The notes under the pieces were generated by a model. The model saw nothing but the letters and a program-made list of their open reading frames with translations. It had not been told where the DNA came from and searched no databases. The position numbers and the translations under genes were made by a program. This document shows, piece by piece, positions 1 to 8,426 of a stretch of 40,654 bases of DNA (the first letter of the stretch is position 1; every line of letters starts with the position of its first letter). Source of the DNA: Arenicella sp. (GTDB lineage Bacteria > Pseudomonadota > Gammaproteobacteria > Arenicellales > Arenicellaceae); the NCBI GenBank assembly GCA_023301745.1, contig JALZVW010000086.1:1-40654 (forward strand). The letters run 5' to 3'.

Positions 1-78
1 CAAATGGCGGCGTTTAATGCTCGCAAACAGTAGACAGTTTCACGGCCAAAACCAGACATTCAAGAATCCATAAAAAAA
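1..78. other. Window edge, no gene assigned
   Basis: This stretch could hold the end of a plus-strand gene: one frame stops at 31-33 and another at 71-73, just before the terminator hairpin. A minus-strand start at 57-59 would also open a frame running off the window. Too little sequence is present to choose between these readings. Confidence 0.3.
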
Positions 79-109
79 GCCGCTACCCAAAAATGGGTAG
101 CGGCCTTTT
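72..109. terminator. Rho-independent terminator after mdh
   Basis: A perfect 10-bp stem pairs 79-88 (gccgctaccc) with 95-104 (gggtagcggc) around a 6-nt loop. Read on the minus strand it comes 29 bases after the mdh stop codon and is followed by seven T (the complement of 72-78). On the plus strand it is followed by a shorter run, cTTTTg, so it may also stop a convergent gene entering from the left edge. Confidence 0.9.
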
Positions 110-132
110 GATACTCAGTTTTGACTTAAAAC

Positions 133-1113
133 CTAGCCTAGCAAATGCGCTATCGCGGCACGCTCTTCGCGCAACTCGTTTTCAGTCACGTTCATACGCG
201 AACGGCTGAACTCATTCACGTCTAAGCCTTGAACAATTTCATACTTACCATCTTTACAGGTAACTGGGTATGAGAACATGATGCCTGGCTCAATGTCGTA
301 GCTACCATCGCTTGGAATACCCATGCTAACCCAATCACCGTCGGCCGTTCCTAAGGCCCAAGTGCGCATATGATCGATTGCGGCGGCCGCTGCTGATGCC
401 GCGCTTGATGCGCCGCGGGCTTTAATAATAGCGGCACCACGTTCTTGAACCGTTGGAATAAAAGTTTCTTCTAACCAGGCTTGATCGACTAACTCTGATG
501 CGGCTTTGCCATTTACAGTCGCGTTAGTGATATCTGGGTATTGTGTATTTGAGTGATTACCCCATACCGTCATACGCTTAATTTCGGTAGTATGGGCACC
601 CGTTTTTTCGGCCAATTGGCTCAAAGAACGGTTGTGATCAAGACGCATCATCGCGGTAAACTGACCGGCATCAATATCTGGTGCGTTGGCCGAGGCGATT
701 AAGGCATTCGTATTCGCGGGGTTGCCAACCACAAGCACCTTGATATCGCGGTTAGCGACTTTGTTCATCGCTTTGCCTTGAACCGAGAAAATTGCCGCAT
801 TGGCTTCAAGTAAGTCTTTGCGTTCCATGCCTGGACCACGCGGGCGAGCACCGACCAACAAGGCATAATCAGTACCTTTAAACGCAACTTCAGGATCGTC
901 TGAAATTACCACGTCTTGCAGCAATGGGAATGCGCAATCGTTTAATTCCATCACCACGCCTTCTAAAGCGCCCATCGCAGGTGTGATTTCCAATAACTGT
1001 AATATTACAGGTTGGTCTTGGCCTAACATTGCACCTGATGCAATGCGAAAAAGTAATGCGTAGCTGATTTGACCGGCAGCACCAGTGACGGTAACGCGAA
1101 CTGGTTGTTTCAT
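133..1113 (-). CDS. mdh: Malate dehydrogenase (NAD-dependent)
   Basis: This enzyme interconverts malate and oxaloacetate in the TCA cycle, in the cytoplasm. The 326-residue length and the sequence fit the bacterial group of malate dehydrogenases that resembles cytosolic eukaryotic enzymes, rather than the shorter E. coli type. The N-terminal nucleotide-binding loop is GAAGQI at residues 11-16. Substrate arginines sit in [13 protein letters not shown] (R92 and R98), the cofactor motif NPANTN is at 131-136, and the catalytic Asp-His pair is D159 (RLDHNRS) and H187 (GNHSN). The ATG start is supported by an AGAGGA ribosome-binding site 7 bases upstream. The gene appears monocistronic, with a strong terminator just downstream. 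It is divergent from the LuxR-type regulator gene across a 311-bp region. Confidence 0.97.
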   Translation of the reverse strand: MKQPVRVTVTGAAGQISYALLFRIASGAMLGQDQPVILQLLEITPAMGALEGVVMELNDCAFPLLQDVVISDDPEVAFKGTDYALLVGARPRGPGMERKDLLEANAAIFSVQGKAMNKVANRDIKVLVVGNPANTNALIASANAPDIDAGQFTAMMRLDHNRSLSQLAEKTGAHTTEIKRMTVWGNHSNTQYPDITNATVNGKAASELVDQAWLEETFIPTVQERGAAIIKARGASSAASAAAAAIDHMRTWALGTADGDWVSMGIPSDGSYDIEPGIMFSYPVTCKDGKYEIVQGLDVNEFSRSRMNVTENELREERAAIAHLLG

Positions 1114-1424
1114 GGTAGATCCTCTTAAAGATGTATAAGAACAGTAAGTCGTGGGAATAATGTTTTTGCTTGATCTAAGTTTACTAAAAATGATGTGTGC
1201 TGGCTATGACTTGCCAATCACTAGAGTAAATAGTCTGCCTATATTAGGTCGAAAAAGCGAAAGGTGGAATTAAGACAAGTGACTATCATAATACAATCGT
1301 TATATGATGATAAAAAAATATACGAAACATTTCAACGAGATAGGCTTTAACCACCGGTATTTTCAAGTCGGTTGACTGCCCACATTATGCTAGCGTCTCA
1401 TGCATTTTGTTGACCTAGCTCACT
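1114..1424. promoter_or_regulatory. Divergent intergenic region, mdh / LuxR-type gene
   Basis: The region is A/T-rich, especially at 1250-1330, and must hold promoters for both flanking genes. I see no convincing paired -35/-10 for either. TATGCT at 1386-1391 is a possible -10 for the rightward gene. A short inverted repeat (ATCATA at 1285-1290, TATGAT at 1303-1308) could be a regulator site. No coding sequence was found here. Confidence 0.4.
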
Positions 1425-3125
1425 TTGAACTACAATGAAAAGGTATTTGATGTGGCATTAGATAACTCACGCTTTAGCAGCCTTGTTTATCGGATAATTG
1501 GCAAGCCTGATCGATGGCACGATGATTACATTGACATCATGCATCAAATTTTAGACGAAACCGACGATTTCAACGACCCAGACAATTTTTCTGAGCTTGA
1601 AATTGGCGACCAAATTCTAAGTCGAATAAGCCACACTAACGAAGCTCTCAAAGCATTTGGCACTCTGCTAGATAAGAGTCGCTTTAAGATGATTATCTTA
1701 GACCAAGAATTTAGCGTGATCTACCGAAATGAAAATGCCGAAGCATTATACAACTATGTTCGTAAACAACTGAATTCGAATAAGCTTAATTTAAGCGTAC
1801 TAGATAAAATCAAGCTTGCAGCGGCACAAAACCAAAAACTGTTTGATCAAGGCAATCATGGCGGACTCTGCTCGGTTGATTATCGAGATCAAAACAACGA
1901 GCAACTTTATCTGCGCACAATCCAAAACCACAGTAGCAGCGGCGGCACACTATCAACGTTTCACTTACTGCTGGTGGTCGACAAAAGCGGCGATAGCAAA
2001 CAACTGAACCCCGATTTAGTTGAGCGCTACGAGCTGACGGATAAAGAACAATCAGTGCTGGCCAATTTAGTTCATGGTGAAAACATTAAGCAAATAGCGC
2101 TCAGCTTATTTGTCTCTGAGAACACGGTCAAAACTCACCTGAAGGCGCTTTTTAGAAAAACCAACACTAAATCCCAATCCGACATAATCCGTTTGGTGCT
2201 GACTCATGAATCGCGAATACTTGATACTTATTTTGGCAGTAACAGTAACCCGCTCACCAGCCTCTGCGCTACGTCAGCGAGAGACAAATTTGTCACACTA
2301 AGCAACGGTTTAAAGGTCGCTTATCGTGAGTATGGCCCGCTTGGCGGCCACCCGATCGTGGTTTGTCATAATGGTTATGGCTGCCGTATCACAATTCCTC
2401 ATGGTTATGAAGATATCTGCGAACGGCAAAATAAGCGCATCATTATCCCTGACCGACCTGGTTTTGGATTAACCTCGCAGATTGATCTTAATTCAAGTAG
2501 TTGGAATACATTATTTTTCGAGTTCATTGATCAACTCGAACTCAAACGTTATGACCTCCTTGGCACCGTACTCGGTTCAGTCGTCGCATTAGAACTTGCT
2601 GTCAAAGCCGACTGTAGATTGCAACGAGTCAGGTTATCCTCACCCATTTTTGTTAATACACGAAAAGACAACCAATACTTAATTGGCATATTCGCACCTG
2701 TCACTCGATTGATTCGAGCATCAGAGCGATTCGCACGAGAGATATACGAATTGTGGCTCAAAAGCGTAACGATCAACTTATCACTGCACTATCGCAATAT
2801 GCTGACAAATGGTCTGGGCAGTGCTGAACGAAAGTCACTTCTTAGCAATAACACCATCGAGCTAATGATCGATGGCTTTCGCCAAGGCAGCCTTAAAGGG
2901 GTCGACGGAATCGCGCAGGAAATGGTCAGCTGTCTGTTACCTAAAAAGGTGGACCTTGGTGATATTACCGTGCCAGTAGATCTATGGTGGGGGACCGAAG
3001 ATAATCGAATCACTCTCGAAGGAGTAGAAAATTTAGCCTCTCAATTGAGCAAGCCAACGATTCATATTAAAGAAGGCTATAGCGAGTACATCTATTACGC
3101 TCTGTTTGAAGATATAATTTCTTAA
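1425..3125 (+). CDS. LuxR-type regulator with alpha/beta-hydrolase-like C-terminal domain
   Basis: Three parts are visible. Residues 1-190 include a PAS-like stretch (about 80-190). Residues 201-262 are a GerE/LuxR helix-turn-helix with LTDKEQSVLANLVHGENIKQ and the recognition helix VSENTVKTHLKALFRK. Residues 285-566 are an alpha/beta-hydrolase fold with DRPGFGLTS and a nucleophile elbow LLGTVLGS. The catalytic triad is broken: the elbow reads G380-T-V382-L-G384, so valine replaces serine, and the histidine position near the C-terminus is Y552 (EGYSEY), while the acid D526 remains. I therefore infer a ligand-binding receptor domain rather than an enzyme. The start is uncertain. The longest frame begins at TTG 1425 with no clear ribosome-binding site; GTG at 1452 has AAAAGG (1438-1443) 8 bases upstream and may be the true start. 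The 3' end faces the relA 3' end. Confidence 0.85.
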   Translation: MNYNEKVFDVALDNSRFSSLVYRIIGKPDRWHDDYIDIMHQILDETDDFNDPDNFSELEIGDQILSRISHTNEALKAFGTLLDKSRFKMIILDQEFSVIYRNENAEALYNYVRKQLNSNKLNLSVLDKIKLAAAQNQKLFDQGNHGGLCSVDYRDQNNEQLYLRTIQNHSSSGGTLSTFHLLLVVDKSGDSKQLNPDLVERYELTDKEQSVLANLVHGENIKQIALSLFVSENTVKTHLKALFRKTNTKSQSDIIRLVLTHESRILDTYFGSNSNPLTSLCATSARDKFVTLSNGLKVAYREYGPLGGHPIVVCHNGYGCRITIPHGYEDICERQNKRIIIPDRPGFGLTSQIDLNSSSWNTLFFEFIDQLELKRYDLLGTVLGSVVALELAVKADCRLQRVRLSSPIFVNTRKDNQYLIGIFAPVTRLIRASERFAREIYELWLKSVTINLSLHYRNMLTNGLGSAERKSLLSNNTIELMIDGFRQGSLKGVDGIAQEMVSCLLPKKVDLGDITVPVDLWWGTEDNRITLEGVENLASQLSKPTIHIKEGYSEYIYYALFEDIIS

Positions 3126-3164
3126 CCAGCCGCCAATAAGTTAAAGCAGGCTCTTATTAGCTGG
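3126..3164. terminator. Imperfect hairpin between convergent genes
   Basis: CCAGC (3126-3130) and AATAAG (3135-3140) pair with CTTATT (3153-3158) and GCTGG (3160-3164). It directly follows the stop of the LuxR-type gene, but no T-run follows, so termination is only possible. Confidence 0.3.
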
Positions 3165-3215
3165 CTAGACACCGCACGATGCCTACCAATACCCTAGCGG
3201 CGCTAGAAAAACCTT

Positions 3216-5450
3216 CTACACTTTACGCTTTACCGATAAGACGTTGGGTAAGTGATCTAACTTGGCCAGTAATCGACTCATCGCCTCAAAGCCAGTTACT
3301 TCAACCAACGACTGCATTTGTACTGATTGATCTGTTGCATCGGTTCGGGTACTCATCTCTAGTACATTAACCTTTTCATCAGCGAAGACCGTCGACACAT
3401 CACGCAGCAAACCTTTTCGGTCAAACGCGTTTATTAGTACGGTCATTGGGTACACTCGCACCTGGTCGTGTCCCCAGCTAACTTCGACCACTCGTTCGCC
3501 CGCTTCGTGTTTTTGATACAGAATATTGGGGCAAAGCTCTCGATGAATAGTAATGCCGGTTCCGCGGGTAACAAAGCCCAAGACTTTATCACCTGGAACG
3601 GGTTGGCAACACTTGGCCAAGCTTGTCATTAGATCACTAACGCCGTCTATCGTCATACCCGTTGGCCGAGCATCATCATTGGCTGCGCGACCACCTCGAA
3701 AGCTTATTTCTAGCTGCTCATCATCATCGAGGTTGCTTGGTTTAATCATGCGTTGCGCCATCGCCGCAGCGCGACCAGGCTTGATAGAACCGTCAACCAG
3801 TTTGAAGAACAGTTCTTCAGCATCTTCAACATTCAAACGTTTGGCGAGTTGCTCTAAACTCACATCGCTAACGTTCATTCGGTCAAGTTCGCGATCGAGA
3901 ATATTGCGACCATGAGCAATTGTCTCTTCTCGGTTTTCATGGCGAAACCAATGCTGAATTCCAGCGCGTGCACGGCGTGTTCGTACATAGCCTTTATGAG
4001 GATCAAGCCAATCTAAACTAGGGCCACCTGTTTTAGCAGTAACAACGCTCACTTGCTCGCCGGTTTTTAGCCGGTACGTTAACGGTACCATCTTACCGTT
4101 GACCTTTGCACCGCGGCAACAGTGCCCTACTTCAGTATGAATGGCGTAGGCGAAATCGATCGGCGTGCTGCCATAAGAGAGGTCAACGACTTTGCCCTTA
4201 GGGCTGAAAACATAAACACGATCTTCAAATACTTCATCCTTAACACGATCAACGAATTCACTCGCGTCGGCGACTTCGTCTTTCCATTCGAGTAATTGAC
4301 GCAACCAAAGAATCTTATTATTAACGGCTTGATCGTTGTCGGTTTTGCCTTCTTTGTAACGCCAGTGTGCAGCAATGCCCAGTTCGTTATATTCGTGCAT
4401 TTCGTGAGTGCGTATTTGCACTTCGACCACTTTACCAGTCGGCCCTATCACGGCCGTATGTATCGACCGATAGTTATTTTCTTTAGGCGTTGCGATGTAG
4501 TCGTCAAATTCACCGGGAATAAACGTCCAATTGGTGTGAATGGAACCCAATGCGGCATAACAATCTTTCACAGAATCGACCAATATTCTTACGGCACGCA
4601 CATCGAACAATTGTTCAAACTCCAAACCCTTTTTTTGCATCTTCATCCAGATGCTATAAATGTGCTTGGCTCGGCCACGTATCTGGGCATCAACACCTTC
4701 ATTGGCCAGCTGTATCGCGACGTCATCAATAAACTCATCGATAAATGATTGTCGATCAACGCGGCGCTCAGATAGTTTTTTAGCAATGGTTTTGTAAATT
4801 TCTGGCTCAATATAGCGAAAACTAAGGTCTTCGAGCTCCCACTTTACTTGCCAAACACCGAGACGATTAGCCAGCGGAGAAAATATCTCAATTGTTTCTG
4901 TGGCAACGCGCTTTTGTTTTTCCGGTTTAACCGCATCAAGCGTTCGCATATTATGCAAACGATCACACAGTTTAATAAGAACTACCCGCACGTCGTCGAC
5001 CATGGCCAACATCATTTTTCTCAAGCTTTCGGCTTTGGCGTTCTGCTTAGACTTTCCTAAGTCTGACTCGGTGTCGGTAAACTCTTGAATCACCTCCATT
5101 TTGGTGACGCCGTTAACCAAGTTTGCAACATCGAGGCCAAACTTTTTGCGTAACTGATCTAGAGTGACCGAGGTATCTTCAACCGTGTCATGCAATAAAG
5201 CGGCAATCACAACGTCAGAATCTAAACCCAATTCATGAACAATAGCCGCTACTGCAAAGGTATGATTAACATAGTCTTCACCTGACGCACGTTTTTGCCC
5301 ACTATGCGCTTCAATTGCATAATACGCAGCCTGCTCGATGCGTTGCAATTCTTTTTCTGGGCGACCAACCGCCACCCCGACAAGCCATTGGGGCACATCA
5401 TTGGCGGGTAACTCCATTTCGGAAAGTGATCGTATTGCTGCAACTACCAT
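3216..5450 (-). CDS. relA: RelA/SpoT-family (p)ppGpp synthetase, RelA type with intact HD domain
   Basis: This enzyme makes the stringent-response alarmone (p)ppGpp from ATP and GTP/GDP on ribosomes with uncharged tRNA. At 744 residues it matches E. coli RelA in length and in co-linear sequence. Domain order: HD hydrolase-like (about 35-190), synthetase (about 250-370, with GRAKHIYSIWMKM and the RelA-type E314-FDD acidic motif), TGS (about 410-470), a zinc-finger-like region with CCQP (614-617), and a C-terminal ACT/RRM (about 667-744). The HD domain keeps R54, H63, H87-D88, E91-D92, D163 and N167, which align in spacing with the hydrolase residues of bifunctional Rel enzymes and are missing in E. 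coli RelA. It may thus both make and degrade ppGpp. The ribosome-binding site is weak. The gene is convergent with the LuxR-type gene. Confidence 0.93.
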   Translation of the reverse strand: MVVAAIRSLSEMELPANDVPQWLVGVAVGRPEKELQRIEQAAYYAIEAHSGQKRASGEDYVNHTFAVAAIVHELGLDSDVVIAALLHDTVEDTSVTLDQLRKKFGLDVANLVNGVTKMEVIQEFTDTESDLGKSKQNAKAESLRKMMLAMVDDVRVVLIKLCDRLHNMRTLDAVKPEKQKRVATETIEIFSPLANRLGVWQVKWELEDLSFRYIEPEIYKTIAKKLSERRVDRQSFIDEFIDDVAIQLANEGVDAQIRGRAKHIYSIWMKMQKKGLEFEQLFDVRAVRILVDSVKDCYAALGSIHTNWTFIPGEFDDYIATPKENNYRSIHTAVIGPTGKVVEVQIRTHEMHEYNELGIAAHWRYKEGKTDNDQAVNNKILWLRQLLEWKDEVADASEFVDRVKDEVFEDRVYVFSPKGKVVDLSYGSTPIDFAYAIHTEVGHCCRGAKVNGKMVPLTYRLKTGEQVSVVTAKTGGPSLDWLDPHKGYVRTRRARAGIQHWFRHENREETIAHGRNILDRELDRMNVSDVSLEQLAKRLNVEDAEELFFKLVDGSIKPGRAAAMAQRMIKPSNLDDDEQLEISFRGGRAANDDARPTGMTIDGVSDLMTSLAKCCQPVPGDKVLGFVTRGTGITIHRELCPNILYQKHEAGERVVEVSWGHDQVRVYPMTVLINAFDRKGLLRDVSTVFADEKVNVLEMSTRTDATDQSVQMQSLVEVTGFEAMSRLLAKLDHLPNVLSVKRKV

Positions 5451-5599
5451 AAGCTAAAACATATTGTCGGTTTACAAATAAAACAAGTGGTGCTAATTAA
5501 AAATTACTGGACATATAACTACCTTTACACGGATACCTTTTGACTTTCAATAGGAGTTTGATTAAAAAATAAGCAATTAATAGGTTTTAACAATCAATA

Positions 5600-7057
5600 T
5601 TAATTATTCGCAGGCCGCTTATTTTTAAATAGAGCCTCAGTCATCATCCGTGATTTATCTAACAACTCTTGATATTCTGCTTCGACTTCAGAGTCAATAA
5701 CCAGACCACCACCAGCTGAGTAACGAGCCACACCATCCTTTATAACGATGGTTCGAATAGCGATACTCGTTTCTAAACTCCCATCAACACCAATGTAACC
5801 GATGCTGCCGCAATAGAGGCCCCGACGAGTCGGTTCGAGCTCTTCAATAATTTCCATCGCCCGAATCTTCGGTGCGCCGGTAATTGACCCACCCGGAAAA
5901 CATGCTCGAAACAAATCAATCGCATGCAATTCTCGCTTTAGTCGCCCAGTGACAGTGCTAATCAGATGATGAACATTGGCAAAGCTATGAATTTCAAAAA
6001 GCTTAGGTACCTCGACGCTACCCAACTCGCAACAGCGACTCAAATCATTGCGCATTAGGTCAACAATCATAAGATTTTCAGATCGGTCCTTGCGGCTATT
6101 TTTCAACGCTTGGGCTTCGGCTTTATCCACCGCTTTATTATGGTGAGCTCGTGGTCGAGTACCTTTAATTGGGCTAGTGGTAACCCGTCGGTCACGGCAT
6201 TGAATAAAACTCTCAGGTGAGTTCGACAATACACACGCAAACGGTAAATTAAAGTAGCACCCATACGGCGCTGGGCTTTGAGCTCTTAAATATCGATAGG
6301 TTAGCCAAGCGTCTCCGGTGACTTGCGCCGAAAACGTTTTGGTCAAATTAACTTGATAACAATCTCCGGCGACGGTGTAATCACGAACCGTTTGAAAGTT
6401 ATTTCGATAAACTTGTCGATCCATGTTTTCGCGCAACAAACCACTCAACAAACCGCCAGTTTGAAATGGCATTTTTAGCTTAGCATTCGCCTCGTCGTCA
6501 AAAAAATCGGCTAAGTCATCAGCAAACTCGGCACTGAGTTCCACAATATCTACCCATTCTTCGGCAATCGCCTGAACCTCACTAGAGTCTCCTAGTTGCA
6601 GTAAACGGCTTGTCTTTTTTCGATGATCAATAACCAAAACAACGTAATACACACCAATTGACATAGGTGGCAACTGTTCATCGTCCTCGGCTATAGACGG
6701 TATTGCTTCGTATTGGCGTGCTAAGTCGTAAGAGAAATAACCCAGCGCTCCGGGTAGATAAGGCTCTTTTAGAGTTTCACTTTGGTCCATGTCTGGTATG
6801 GCCGACTTCAATATCTCTAGCGGGTCGCCATACAACCGGTCCTTAAATGCGCCGTGACGAAAATGAGTGACTTCGCCATCAAACACCAATGTTGATTGAG
6901 GCTTCATGGCCATCACATCAAAATCAGTATCGCCACCTTGCTCTATCACTCCGTCGATATTGCCAGAATCCAAAAATATAGCCCAAGGTTGATCGGCGAT
7001 TTTATCAAACAAATCAGCACTGTTTACATACGGAAGCTCTGTAACAATAATCTTCAT
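5600..7057 (-). CDS. pabB: Aminodeoxychorismate synthase component I
   Basis: PabB converts chorismate and ammonia, supplied by the PabA glutaminase, to 4-amino-4-deoxychorismate for folate synthesis. The chorismate-binding domain fills the C-terminal half: NSPESFIQ (279-286), PIKGTRPR (296-303), SENLMIVDLMRND (326-338), GGSITGAPK (389-397) and the C-terminal EYQELLDKSRMM. Lysine K298 in PIKGT is the residue that marks PabB rather than anthranilate synthase TrpE (which has PIAGT), so I call PabB. I chose the ATG at 7057, giving 485 residues; the frame stays open further upstream, but that part lies inside truD. The gene starts 13 bases after the truD stop on the same strand, so the two are probably cotranscribed. 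No pabA or pabC is visible nearby. Confidence 0.92.
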   Translation of the reverse strand: MKIIVTELPYVNSADLFDKIADQPWAIFLDSGNIDGVIEQGGDTDFDVMAMKPQSTLVFDGEVTHFRHGAFKDRLYGDPLEILKSAIPDMDQSETLKEPYLPGALGYFSYDLARQYEAIPSIAEDDEQLPPMSIGVYYVVLVIDHRKKTSRLLQLGDSSEVQAIAEEWVDIVELSAEFADDLADFFDDEANAKLKMPFQTGGLLSGLLRENMDRQVYRNNFQTVRDYTVAGDCYQVNLTKTFSAQVTGDAWLTYRYLRAQSPAPYGCYFNLPFACVLSNSPESFIQCRDRRVTTSPIKGTRPRAHHNKAVDKAEAQALKNSRKDRSENLMIVDLMRNDLSRCCELGSVEVPKLFEIHSFANVHHLISTVTGRLKRELHAIDLFRACFPGGSITGAPKIRAMEIIEELEPTRRGLYCGSIGYIGVDGSLETSIAIRTIVIKDGVARYSAGGGLVIDSEVEAEYQELLDKSRMMTEALFKNKRPANN

Positions 7058-7070
7058 AGAAAAACGCCAG

Positions 7071-8171
7071 TTAGGCTTCGCTGACAAGCTCTCGCAGTAC
7101 CGAGGTGGCAAACTGCCCGCGCTGCAACTCAAACGAAAGACATAAGTCCCCGCCGTCATACTCCCACTGCAGCGCTCTAGGCACTAAACGCAATGCACGA
7201 CGTTGATATTCGACACGCGCACTTTCAAGACCCTGCTTGAGGTTTTGGTAAGCATCCATCGCCGTTGCTTCAAGTTCAGCCAATTCAGGGCTCATAAGCT
7301 TAGCCGAGTTATCTTGAGCGTTTAACTCACCCCATAGCGGTGCGGTTGGATGAATGTCTAAATTTTTTACTCGCTGGTTTTCGGCGGTCACGTCAACCAC
7401 GACAAATACGCTATTGCTACCATTCAAATTTGCCGGCTCGCCGACATAGAGAGATAGCCATGTTCCCGCCTTAATGCGGGCTGAGATCACGCTATTAAAT
7501 AGCCATGAGCGGGCTGACGATAATAATATGCCACGTAAGTTACGATCTTTAATACGCCTCTTGCCAGAAAACATGTCGAGTGCTTTAGGCAGGTTATTGG
7601 CGCCCCGACCAAACCTTTGGGCGCCAAAATAATTTGGCACTCCGCTGAGTTCAATGCGTTCTAGCTTCGAATTCAATTGATCCGAAATGTTCGCTTGCGC
7701 GGCTATATCGACAACACGAATTCGAAAGTGATTGGCTTTGTGAGTTCCTCGTTTAATTTTGCGACTATGCTTGACCACTTGATTTACCACAACACCATCA
7801 TTTGCATAGCTGGCCCAATCCAATTCGGCCCCCTTTGGCTTCCAAACGCTGAACCATTGACGCGTTACGGCATGAAAATCTTTCATACCTGAATAACCTA
7901 CGTCTCGATTGGCAACACCACTAAAACGAGCCAATGATTTAGCCACGGCATCGGTATTCAAACGTGTCTTAGTGATATCTAGCCAATAATGTTCGCCTTC
8001 ACCTGATGGTTCAACGTCCATCAGCTCAGTAACAATAAAATGCTCTGGCAACTGCTTCACTTTGCCACACACGTCAGGCTTTCCGTAAGCATAAGCCAAG
8101 CCATCCAACCTAGACAACCAGTCTATCTGTGATGCATCTTTACCTTGTGTAGGCACCGTAGCCTGTGTCAT
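7071..8171 (-). CDS. truD: tRNA pseudouridine(13) synthase TruD
   Basis: TruD isomerises uridine 13 of tRNA-Glu to pseudouridine. The 366-residue protein carries the family signature GYSGMKDFHAVTRQWFSV, with catalytic aspartate D98, the KRGTHKANHFRIRV segment and the conserved NYFGAQRFGR. The insertion (TRUD) domain lies between these motifs and the C-terminus. The ATG start has AAGG 6 bases upstream. The gene lies head-to-tail with pabB downstream and divergent from the copper-chaperone gene across 255 bases. Its usual partners in E. coli (ispF, surE) are absent here, so the gene context is rearranged. Confidence 0.95.
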   Translation of the reverse strand: MTQATVPTQGKDASQIDWLSRLDGLAYAYGKPDVCGKVKQLPEHFIVTELMDVEPSGEGEHYWLDITKTRLNTDAVAKSLARFSGVANRDVGYSGMKDFHAVTRQWFSVWKPKGAELDWASYANDGVVVNQVVKHSRKIKRGTHKANHFRIRVVDIAAQANISDQLNSKLERIELSGVPNYFGAQRFGRGANNLPKALDMFSGKRRIKDRNLRGILLSSARSWLFNSVISARIKAGTWLSLYVGEPANLNGSNSVFVVVDVTAENQRVKNLDIHPTAPLWGELNAQDNSAKLMSPELAELEATAMDAYQNLKQGLESARVEYQRRALRLVPRALQWEYDGGDLCLSFELQRGQFATSVLRELVSEA

Positions 8172-8383
8172 CTGAAACCTTTTACCTGATTAAAAATATT
8201 AGTAACCATCAAATTACGTATCGAATAGCCGCAACTCTTTCAAGCCTGAGTATAAAGCGTACAGCTATAACGGGTATATCAAAACTGCAATTGATTAGAG
8301 CGTTGATTGAAAAAATAGCGACAACCGTTGATTTCGCCAGCTAAAATCGGCCCAACGTCGCACCCAAAAGCCCTATCATCGGC

Positions 8384-8389
8384 TATAAT
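8384..8389 (+). promoter_or_regulatory. Candidate -10 box of the Sco-PCuAC gene
   Basis: A consensus TATAAT lies 37 bases before the start codon. No good -35 hexamer is found at 16-18 bases upstream, so an activator may be needed or the match may be accidental. Confidence 0.4.
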
Positions 8390-8426
8390 TAGGCTGTTTT
8401 AGTTTCCCACCCAACGCGACTCAATT

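Noticed and set aside
3187-3200. CTAGCGGCGCTAG hairpin near the relA end
   Set aside because: Its T-run is on the wrong side for relA termination and the stem is only 5 bp.
4296-4748. 150-residue open frame on the plus strand inside relA
   Set aside because: It is antisense to a well-conserved relA, has no ribosome-binding site and no recognisable sequence.
7058-7159. 34-residue N-terminal extension of PabB
   Set aside because: It lies inside truD, reads unlike any PabB, and a fitting ATG exists at 7057.
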